From Phymatolithon calcareum (lineage: Eukaryota; Rhodophyta; Florideophyceae; Hapalidiales), in the NCBI GenBank assembly GCA_977006965.1, contig OZ345364.1:2170001-2234000 (forward strand): 64,000 bases of DNA, in the 5' to 3' direction. Shown piece after piece: positions 21,566-29,711 of the stretch. Under the pieces are notes generated by a model that saw nothing but the letters and a program-made list of their open reading frames with translations, was not told where the DNA came from and ran no database searches. Made by a program: the position numbers and the translations under genes. Position 1 is the first letter of the stretch. Each line of letters starts with the position of its first letter.

Positions 21566-22252
21566 TCACCTTCTTTCTTGGCTGCCAGTCTTCGCCCTTT
21601 TCACTGGCCGGATGGAGTCTGAATCGTCATTATTATTACCATCCGGCGGCTGATCGGCAGCTTCATCGCTCAAATGTCGCGGTTGAGCTCGACGGACAAC
21701 TGGAATATTAGTGTCAGTACCTGGCAGTGGTCCGGACTGCATGGATTCGTCTTCATCATGGACATCATGAGGTAATGCGGAACTGACAACAGCTGCAACG
21801 CCGACGCCTGTGTCATGCATTTGGGGACCGGAAGTGTCTGCGCCGTCGTCAGTGGTGTCTGAGTTCCGAAGCCACACTTGCAGCTTAATTCGTGTGTTGC
21901 CAACTAAATGTTCAATGGAAAAGGCAGGAGAAAAAGAAGTACCGTGTCCAACAGGTTCGGCTATCGGCTCTAGAGTCTCAGGTACAGCGTCTTGTGGGGG
22001 AGCAGTAAAGGACGAGAGCCGAATCCACACTTGAAGGTTGATGCGAGCGCTTCCGATCTGCGCATCATACTTACTCATGCGGACGAACGGATCCGAGTCC
22101 ACGCTTTGGTCAGCCATGATCCGATCTTGCCAACAAGCAAGGGCGGGTACGTAGGAGCGATCGATCAGATTGTAGAGACGCAGCACCTCGCCCGTAGATG
22201 CGAACTGCCGGCACCATGAGGCCAACCATTTGCGCGGGCTCGGGCCGGTCAT
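21566..22252 (-). CDS. transposon-encoded small protein with an internal 16-residue repeat
   Basis: An open frame of 228 residues; the start could also be the later MADQSVDSDP (22117). Two copies of one motif lie at about residues 67-82 (IGSARINLQVWIRLSS) and 117-132 (VGNTRIKLQVWLRNSD), each after a hydrophobic lead-in. The second half is acidic and Pro/Ser-rich, and the C-terminus RPVKRAKTGSQERR looks nuclear. I do not recognise the motif. The gene converges on the 19294 gene with a 300-bp gap. Upstream (22253-22512) it has a TATA-like ATATTATATAT and a 48-bp palindrome. The conserved internal repeat argues that the frame is real. Confidence 0.55.
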   Translation of the reverse strand: MTGPSPRKWLASWCRQFASTGEVLRLYNLIDRSYVPALACWQDRIMADQSVDSDPFVRMSKYDAQIGSARINLQVWIRLSSFTAPPQDAVPETLEPIAEPVGHGTSFSPAFSIEHLVGNTRIKLQVWLRNSDTTDDGADTSGPQMHDTGVGVAAVVSSALPHDVHDEDESMQSGPLPGTDTNIPVVRRAQPRHLSDEAADQPPDGNNNDDSDSIRPVKRAKTGSQERR

Positions 22253-22464
22253 ACATGGCTGCGTCTCGACCCACGCACATTTGTTGTTTTACCTCCCCAT
22301 GCGGGAGGTCGCGAAATCTCCTTCAAGTGTGGTTTAATACTTCGGACGAACTGAACGGCTTGTACCACCGATATCGATCGATCCGATGGGATCCGGAGGG
22401 GAGTTACTGCATGTCTGGGTCTATCATAAGCTGTATCGTGTAATGAACTTCAAAAATATATAAT

Positions 22465-22512
22465 ATTTAAAGCAAAAATACAGAAAATATTTTCTGTATT
22501 TTTGCTTTAAAT
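22465..22512. repeat. 48-bp perfect palindrome
   Basis: Two 24-base arms are exact reverse complements, centred on AAAATATTTT. It lies about 210 bp upstream of the 21566-22252 gene start. Smaller palindromes follow it: AAGTGCACTT (near 22567) and CCATGCGCATGG (near 22598). Confidence 0.95.
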
Positions 22513-23025
22513 TTATTCCTACAGTCAGATATCTTTGTCTGTCGATAATGGCAAGTGAACTTTATGAAGTGCACTTAGGTGCATTCACATATGTAATACC
22601 ATGCGCATGGGACAGAGCTCGTGCGATGCAGCGAACGCTACTTCGAGCTCGAGGCATTGTCTAATCGCCATGCAGCGCGAAGTGTCGCGGTGGCGATTAA
22701 GGCAGCAAAATGCCGACCACAGTGCTCCCTGTGCGGTACGGGATTGTAAGATGTCGGAAATCCGCTGGCAGCAATGTATCCCGCGCCCTGCAGGAAAATA
22801 TGTGACAAAAATAAGTCGTGTCGCGCCCCGAAGGCATACCTCCTATCATTGTGCAATGTAAAATGGAAATTCGGCACATATCGTCCAATTCGGTAACTGG
22901 CGGGCGTCAGAGGGGTCGGATTTATTAACTGTGACGCGGAGCTTGAAAGCCTCTTAGCCGTATTAGCGTACTGGAGCGATAAGCGAATCTTCTGGAAGAA
23001 GAGCTTTTGTTTTTATGCCCTCGAG
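22513..23025. other. spacer inside the transposon, no gene seen
   Basis: Short palindromes only; short frames are not supported. Confidence 0.4.
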
Positions 23026-26000
23026 TCAGCCTTTTCGAGGAGGGTATCCATCACACCATGCTCTTACGTAGAATCCTGTAGCGGGAGACTCCAGTCTACC
23101 TTCGAAATGATCAACTCTTGTCTTGTTTCGATCTGGACAGCATGCCCCAGGAATACAGTTGTGCAAATAGCCTGCCTTTCGTAAGCTCAAACTCACCTCC
23201 AAGAAAGAGATCGATGCACCCATAGTAAAAAGTCGATTGTACAACTCAAAATCCCTACGAGAACGACTGTGTGAGGGAACTTGGTCAGACGTATCACAGG
23301 GGCGCAGAGCGGCCCACAGTACGGGGTCTTTGTCCACTTCGTGAATCCTCAGGAAACTGACAGCACACCAAATTGAGAGCCCTTCTCTCTCCCCCTGCAA
23401 GTCAGTGCCAATATTGTTGCGTGTGATAACAACTGGACAGTGACATTTCTTATCTTCGGGTCTGAAACTGAAGATTTCGACAAGATTTCCTGCCGATAGG
23501 CTAGAGATCGGCATCCCGTTCTTCGCCATCGCACGTATCCTGTCTCCGAATTCAAATGAAGATGATTCCTCAGAAACATATGCACTTCGAAAAGCTCTGT
23601 AGATGTTACTGCGCGTTTCAGAAAGCGATCTTGGCGAACCCATTGCATTGGAAATTGTTTCCAGATCTCCTTCAATCACCCAGTTACATTCTCCACTGTA
23701 CACTTCACCAGCTCTTGGAGAGATTACAGATCTTCTTTCTGCAAGAAGAAAAGTCGGCACGCAGCATTGAGGACCCACAGCTCGTTTCACCGCAACACGG
23801 TCTCGTGGTGAAAGGCCAGTTTGCAAATTGGACACGCTTTGACGCCCAGCGAAAAGACGGTAGCAGCCGAATAAAGCGATATCGTCCCCAGCAAGTGCAT
23901 CGTGAACTACCATTGATAGACGCCCTTGCCAATCGTTGAATATTACGCTGTTCATGCACTGAAGCTGAATATCCTTCTGGTTACTTTGACCAATAGCTCG
24001 TTTCAGACTTTGGTGAGCCTTTTCCATTACGAGCTCTCCAATCACCGAGATGTGTCCTACCAATGGAAGGGTAGTGTGGACAAGTTCGATGAGTCTATGT
24101 ACGTTTGGCTTTTCGATACACTTCTTAGCAACGAGGCAATTATTTCGGTACTTAACGAGCTCAGATTTCCTCGCTCGTGACGTTGAGCTATTATCGATCG
24201 ATAAAAAGTCCGTGTCCGCCATTGAGCACAGATGTCTCACACGACCAACATGTTCACGTGTTGTGCGCTGCACTTCGCGTATCCATCGCTCTCCGCTGTC
24301 AGCATGGAATTCTTCGATGATGTCACGTGAATCTCGGTCGTCCCGGGGCAGTCTCCACAATGCAGTTATTAGTCGCGCGGCTGACCCCACTAGTGAAATT
24401 GCTTCCTCGCACTGTCGGCTGGGAGACCTTCCATTGGCGACATTAATTGCGCTAGCTTCGCATCCCCTCAGGAATCCATGCTCCGCAACCATTCCGAGTG
24501 CATATAACTCGGTCATGGACATAGAGTACAGACTTTGTTTAGCTTTGTCGAAAAGTCTATTCTGCACCGGAAGGTGACAGTCTCTTAGATTTCCAATAAT
24601 GAAATCTTCACAGCTTTGCCTGTATTGTCTGGAGGGCAACAGTCTATAGGCAGCGTTGATGCAGTCCCGAAGATGTCCGGTGAGAAGGTGATCCGGTGCA
24701 ACGAGACATGCTTTATACGGATCAATATAGCCGGTCAGCAGAGACTGACCGCAATCTGTGCGAGGTATGCGAGGTCTGACAGACATCATAGCCCTACGAA
24801 AGGCATGAAGCGGAAGCTCATTCTCAGTATAGATCTCCTTCATTCCCAAACCTCTACAGGACTCATTTCTGGCTCCGCAATCACGGACTGCCAGCATTTG
24901 GTAGAATCCGCGGCATGCTGATGATCTCATGCCATGATCGTCCACACAAGTGTATCTGCTCCCTAGGAATCCAGTCGAGTACCTTGAGTGATTGCACAAA
25001 TGGCAGAACGTTTTTGCAGTGTGCCCAAGTGTGTCCAATGATGCATTCAGTGCAGGAGTGTCACCTAAAAAGCCGACCAAGTCCAAAAAAATTCTCCGGC
25101 GAGTACCTGATGCATCCGTGTCAACGAATCCATCTGTCATGCCTTGCAAAATATCCTCCTTGATACGATGAAACGCACATGCGATTTTCACACCGGGAGG
25201 GGTCAGGGATAGAACGCGGACGGCGTTGGGGGTAGCACGCGCATGTGTGGGTAAGTTTAGACAAACCATGTAAAATCCGTCCCCGGAAGCAGATTTCCCT
25301 TTCGTGACCTCAAATCCGTCCCAAAACAATAAAAACCGGTACACGAAGTAAGGCTCCCCGGACTCTAGGTGTCCTATGCTGCTGACCGGGTGATATCGTT
25401 CCGGTCCTCTTGGACGACTGTGCTCGCGCACTTGTCTACAGAGCACCACTTCGCGGTACAGCAATGCTGAATTCTCAGCCAAAGGTGCAGGATCGGTGCC
25501 GCTTCCCTCTGGCACCCAAAACATATGTCGGGAACGCTCTTCATTCTCTGTCCAGAACCTGTGCACAATAAAAACTCGAGGGCCCCGCTCAGCAATCACA
25601 TCTTCCGATTCTGCTGTGCCACTAGGACGTAGCAAACACACGATATCACTTGGTTTAACCAAGGGTTTTTCCCATCCTCTCCAGGCATTTTGCATTTGCT
25701 CTTTTCGGCGCCTGAAAGCCTCCTTTCTCCGCTTCAGAGCTTCGGCCATCGCAGGGGAGAGTTTTCTTTTCTTTGGACGTCCGGTACCATTTTCATCGTG
25801 CGCCATTTCTTCCTCAGGCTCACTTTCCACAGGGAGCGCAGGTATCTCCACATCAACGGAGTCTAACGGCGACCGGTATTCTGCGAACGCGTACGCCTCC
25901 ATGAGCCTTCGATCCCGTTCCAAAACGTTTTCCCCGAAGCGAGGGTCGAACTCCAATGATCCACGTCGTGATGAGTGGTGCACAGTCCACGCACACGTAA

Positions 26001-27108
26001 TCACTCCGCGTATATTCGCATGTCCATCCGCATTTACTCCGGTCTTGAACAAGGTGGTAATTTCGGGCCATAATTCCGGCGATCCCAGAAGAGTAGCCTC
26101 CACTTCATCGCCAGTCTCTGCGAACCAGCTTCCGCTCTCCCCATCTACGCTTATGAATTGCGATGGTCCATAGAAGAACTCCCTGGCGGCCACAACAGGA
26201 ATTGTATCGATGCAACGAGGATCGGAGCTAATTTGGACAGTTTCTCCTTCCGGCAGTGCCCTTTGAGCAGATTCTAAACTTGCAGACAGCATCAAATCAA
26301 AAACAGGGCTAGTGGCCACGTCTGCACGGGCATACTCACTGGGCAGAACGATACGCACGGGAACTTGAGGCCGTCCGTCATTTGAGTATGACTTAGGCCT
26401 CGCTCCAGCCTTGGAACTATCAATGTCTTCCATGCAGTCAATGATTCTGGCGGCTAGAGAATTAAAGAGAATAGTCCTGAATGTATTGGAGAGAGTAGTA
26501 TAATGAGGAAGACAAGAAATATTGGTCTTCTCAAGTTGCACGTCTTCTTCATCTACCCCCGCATTTCTCCACGACCCTGCTCCTTGCGATCGCAACCGTT
26601 GGAATGCGTCTACGACCATTCTCATTGCTTGATACTGGAACTTGGTTAGTTTTTGACTGCCTGTCGTCAAAAGGAGGCCCCATAACACGCGCCAGTTGTC
26701 CAATTTCAAGCCTGTGCCCGTTCCAGGAGCATCCTCTCGTCCATCATCACACGTGGTAAGAGATTGAACAACGCTCGATCCCTCCGATGCCATCGCCTCC
26801 ACTGCACGGTCAAGAGGTTCGCCCTCTTCTTCACCAGGTTCGTTTCCGAAAATATCGTCCACCGGCGGGATGCCTTCTACACAGTCGGTGTCGGAATTCT
26901 CGTTAACTTGCTCCCCGAGAACAAAAACAGGATCCTCAGGGGTGTCAAGCAGTTCCGAAAGATCTTCACTGCCGCCATGGAGAGTGGGGATTGGCCCAAT
27001 ACCCAGACTTTCCCCTCTGCGAGCTCCATTCTTTGTAGAGACGTTCGTGCGTGGGCCTCCGAACCTAAATCTGCTTCGGCGCTTACGTTTCCGTGGGATG
27101 GGGTACAT
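23026..27108 (-). CDS. EnSpm/CACTA-like transposase
   Basis: The ATG at 27108 (MYPIPRKRKRRSRFRFGG) gives 1360 residues. The frame stays open 72 codons further upstream, but those codons are promoter repeats, so I chose this start. A basic N-terminus and a signal PKKRKLSP near residue 440 suggest nuclear import. The central region has the layout of tnp2-like transposases. The segment LFWDGFEVTKGKSASGDGFY contains the first likely acidic residue. It is followed by the LSLTPPGVK block, FLDLVGFLGDTPAL, and a Cys-pair FCHLCNHS about 20 residues later. It catalyses cut-and-paste transposition of its element. Divergent from the 27966 gene. The frame is intact, so the element may be recently active. 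The exact DDE triad needs alignment. Confidence 0.75.
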   Translation of the reverse strand: MYPIPRKRKRRSRFRFGGPRTNVSTKNGARRGESLGIGPIPTLHGGSEDLSELLDTPEDPVFVLGEQVNENSDTDCVEGIPPVDDIFGNEPGEEEGEPLDRAVEAMASEGSSVVQSLTTCDDGREDAPGTGTGLKLDNWRVLWGLLLTTGSQKLTKFQYQAMRMVVDAFQRLRSQGAGSWRNAGVDEEDVQLEKTNISCLPHYTTLSNTFRTILFNSLAARIIDCMEDIDSSKAGARPKSYSNDGRPQVPVRIVLPSEYARADVATSPVFDLMLSASLESAQRALPEGETVQISSDPRCIDTIPVVAAREFFYGPSQFISVDGESGSWFAETGDEVEATLLGSPELWPEITTLFKTGVNADGHANIRGVITCAWTVHHSSRRGSLEFDPRFGENVLERDRRLMEAYAFAEYRSPLDSVDVEIPALPVESEPEEEMAHDENGTGRPKKRKLSPAMAEALKRRKEAFRRRKEQMQNAWRGWEKPLVKPSDIVCLLRPSGTAESEDVIAERGPRVFIVHRFWTENEERSRHMFWVPEGSGTDPAPLAENSALLYREVVLCRQVREHSRPRGPERYHPVSSIGHLESGEPYFVYRFLLFWDGFEVTKGKSASGDGFYMVCLNLPTHARATPNAVRVLSLTPPGVKIACAFHRIKEDILQGMTDGFVDTDASGTRRRIFLDLVGFLGDTPALNASLDTLGHTAKTFCHLCNHSRYSTGFLGSRYTCVDDHGMRSSACRGFYQMLAVRDCGARNESCRGLGMKEIYTENELPLHAFRRAMMSVRPRIPRTDCGQSLLTGYIDPYKACLVAPDHLLTGHLRDCINAAYRLLPSRQYRQSCEDFIIGNLRDCHLPVQNRLFDKAKQSLYSMSMTELYALGMVAEHGFLRGCEASAINVANGRSPSRQCEEAISLVGSAARLITALWRLPRDDRDSRDIIEEFHADSGERWIREVQRTTREHVGRVRHLCSMADTDFLSIDNSSTSRARKSELVKYRNNCLVAKKCIEKPNVHRLIELVHTTLPLVGHISVIGELVMEKAHQSLKRAIGQSNQKDIQLQCMNSVIFNDWQGRLSMVVHDALAGDDIALFGCYRLFAGRQSVSNLQTGLSPRDRVAVKRAVGPQCCVPTFLLAERRSVISPRAGEVYSGECNWVIEGDLETISNAMGSPRSLSETRSNIYRAFRSAYVSEESSSFEFGDRIRAMAKNGMPISSLSAGNLVEIFSFRPEDKKCHCPVVITRNNIGTDLQGEREGLSIWCAVSFLRIHEVDKDPVLWAALRPCDTSDQVPSHSRSRRDFELYNRLFTMGASISFLEVSLSLRKAGYLHNCIPGACCPDRNKTRVDHFEGRLESPATGFYVRAWCDGYPPRKG

Positions 27109-27141
27109 GGAGACTTCTACGTGCTCCGACGGCAGTCTTCC

Positions 27142-27460
27142 GCGGGCGCGAGTAGGCCAGAGAGAGGACAACGTGAACTTCAAGCAGTATGATGCGGGCG
27201 CGAGTGGGCCGGAGAGAGGACGACTTGTCTGCCACGGGAGAGAGTAGGCCAGAGAGAAGACGACTTGAACTTCACGCAGGCTGCCGCGGGCGCGAATAGG
27301 CCGTAGAGAAGACGACTTGGACAAACGATCTGTAGCGCAACGTACGTTCTTGAGTATCGTCCAGAGGTCAGGCAGTCTGCCGCGGGGGCGAGTAGGCGAA
27401 GCGAGGGCGACTTTGACAAATGACTTGGATCGTAACGTACGTTCCGCAGTATCGTCCCGT
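27142..27460. promoter_or_regulatory. five-copy direct repeat array in the divergent promoter
   Basis: Five imperfect copies of GCGGGCGCGAGTAGGCC followed by AGAGAGGACGACTTG start near 27142, 27194, 27235, 27285 and 27382. The last two are followed by CAACGTACGTTC or TAACGTACGTTC and TATCGTCC. The array lies between the divergently transcribed transposase and 27966 genes. By analogy with the subterminal and promoter repeats bound by TNPA in CACTA elements, these are likely protein-binding sites; that is inferred. Confidence 0.65.
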
Positions 27461-27965
27461 GGTCAGTACTTGAACGAAAACCCCTGTAACCTCGCTGGTC
27501 GATGCACCCCTCCGAAGCCGCTTGCGTCGACGATGTGCTGCGAAAAGAGATTAGGTACGGTGCTATATCGAACTGCAAAACATGTGCTGCGTGGTCCGAG
27601 ATTTCGGATCCCTTGCTGACGTATATGTATACATATCGCCACGCAGAAAGGATTACGAAAGAAAGGGCGCATCTGAAGACAATAATCTGGAGCATTGACA
27701 CCAATGTGCTGTTGTGCTTTCGAAACCTGAACTGCTCGACGTTTGAACAAATCGATTTTCGTATCCCTCTCATATGTGGCCTGCTGTACAATAGGGACAA
27801 AACCTGATGCAAACCTAATTTCTTCGTGGTTCAAACTCCCCGGTCGGTCCGTCTGATAGAGAAGCCGCGACGACGACATTACAGAGTTTAATTTCCGGAG
27901 TGAGCAAACTTACCATGCATGGCATTGCTTGCAAGATGTATCTTCAGTGACGTGCAAATTCATTC

Positions 27966-29366
27966 ATGCGCGCACACTCGGGTGTGGCTGGTCATCTTCA
28001 GGGGATCCACTCTCGAAGGATCTGTCTCGCGCGTTTCGAGCCGTTCATCTGCGTACAGCTCTCTATGTGCCCTCAAGAAGTCATCTCCACGGAGAGGGGA
28101 GAGGTTGTTTCTGCGCCTGTATATGCTCCTGTGCGAACATGCGCCGGTCATGTGCAAAATACCCAACAGGCAAGGCCCCAGACAACGCCGTTTCATTCCT
28201 GTCCCCTACGTCCAGCACACGGACGTACTCGACACATTGTGCCCCGCCCCCTGCAGAATACTAGCCTCTTGACTCTGCCTTCCCAGCTTGGATCCGTTGA
28301 CCGCGTGATGCAATCAGTCCCTAGTTGTCAACCCCAAGTTGGTCCAACATACTCAGCTTTGCGCCTTCCCCAAACTACGGCTGGTGAATTGGATGAGCTT
28401 CGCGCATCACACGCAGAGTTGGTCTTTAGGCTTACTAAGCTAACTTCCAGGATGGATACGACAGAAGAGCTACTCTATAATTCCAAAAAAAGCCACAGCG
28501 ATGATAACGACGCTTCTGCGGTGCAGCGATGTCTCCTGTTTGCAAAAATGCGCGTTGTTGCCACGCTTAGTTCTGGTGGTACGGATATTGGGAACCACCC
28601 ATCATGTCTTTTTGAGGGAAATAGCGTGGTACAGGCTTTACTGAAGTCCCAGTCCACCGATTGTACTCTGCGTGAGTTCTGCCTTCTATATTCGCATTTC
28701 CGATCGCGTCAAAATATTTCCTGTCGATTCCATCCCTCCGAGTACCACGCCTGTTTCCCAAGCGTTTCCAAAGCATTGCAACTGGACATAGTATTCGATT
28801 CGTACAAAGACTTTTGTGATGCCCTTTCCATGGACGCCCATGAGCGGGAAAAAGGAGTGTACAAGGAGCGAACCGATCGCTCACGGGCACTGCGCGCAAT
28901 TCAGGTACTCGGGGTTGATGTCAGAACTTCTCGAGAGCGCAAAATCCTACTAGGACGTGGTCTAACATCTTCCACAGGACGCTTCCCCCTCTTGCATCAG
29001 AGCCCAGCCATTTGGAGAGACAACGCTTGGGAAGCAGGCTTTAATTTCAAAATTGAGACGAATGCTTTTGTGCCGCCCTCTGCCAGTTCTTCTTACAATT
29101 CGCAAGACTCTCGAAAACGCAGGCGATTATCCAATACTAATGCAAATCTAGAAAATCCTCTCGTGTTTTCCTTATCGTGGCAACGATTTCGTGGGGCTGC
29201 TATGCATGGCCCAGGACCCGAGCTTGTACCTGGGAACCTCCGCTCTTTCCTTCCAGCTGTAATATTACGCACGCGTTTGTTGACTACCGACGTAGCTAAC
29301 ATTTTCTGCACGAAGTACAACGACCAGTTCCCAATAGAAATTATAACACAGGGCTTTAAACAGTAA
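27966..29366 (+). CDS. transposon-encoded protein of unknown function, up to 466 residues
   Basis: The frame is open from ATG 27966; ATG 28065 (MCPQEVISTERGE) is an equally good start. After a low-complexity N-terminus there is a coiled coil (ELDELRASHAELVFRLTKL, SRMDTTEELL). A globular region follows (FCLLYSHFRSRQNISCRFHP, LDIVFDSYKDFCDALS), then a basic signal DSRKRRRLS and a final folded part. No family is recognised. It is divergent from the transposase and shares the repeat-bearing promoter. Its architecture, a coiled coil followed by globular blocks and a basic signal, parallels the 19294 gene, suggesting a DNA-binding accessory protein. Confidence 0.6.
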   Translation: MRAHSGVAGHLQGIHSRRICLARFEPFICVQLSMCPQEVISTERGEVVSAPVYAPVRTCAGHVQNTQQARPQTTPFHSCPLRPAHGRTRHIVPRPLQNTSLLTLPSQLGSVDRVMQSVPSCQPQVGPTYSALRLPQTTAGELDELRASHAELVFRLTKLTSRMDTTEELLYNSKKSHSDDNDASAVQRCLLFAKMRVVATLSSGGTDIGNHPSCLFEGNSVVQALLKSQSTDCTLREFCLLYSHFRSRQNISCRFHPSEYHACFPSVSKALQLDIVFDSYKDFCDALSMDAHEREKGVYKERTDRSRALRAIQVLGVDVRTSRERKILLGRGLTSSTGRFPLLHQSPAIWRDNAWEAGFNFKIETNAFVPPSASSSYNSQDSRKRRRLSNTNANLENPLVFSLSWQRFRGAAMHGPGPELVPGNLRSFLPAVILRTRLLTTDVANIFCTKYNDQFPIEIITQGFKQ

Positions 29367-29711
29367 AGAACTTCTTCTCCATTGCATCGGATCCCGCACA
29401 GACGACTCCACTTACCAGTAGTGGACAACAGACCAGCTCGGTGTCTGTTCCGGTGAACCGCATCGGTGATTACCTTCACCCAAACTTTGAGCGGTTTTGG
29501 CGGTCATAAGCACGTTTGCAGTATAGGAAGCTTGTTTTGCGTTCGAATTGTGCACAAAACATTCATATTCAGTTATGCTCCAACTGAGGACGCTGTTTCC
29601 ACATTTTGTTGCTGCTTTAACCGCTACTGTCTTTGGCCACGGCCACCACATACAAAAATCTGGTTCAAACCACAATTTCTACAGGAAAAAACCTCATACC
29701 GAAAATTCTCG
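29367..29711. other. right subterminal region of the transposon, non-coding
   Basis: No gene of its own is seen. The last 58 bases are read on the minus strand as a new tail of the Sel1 gene (stop at 29665). Confidence 0.5.

Noticed and set aside
27109-27324. 72-codon extension of the transposase
   Set aside because: It is the promoter repeat array read in frame (recurring RPIRARGSLREVQ-like text).
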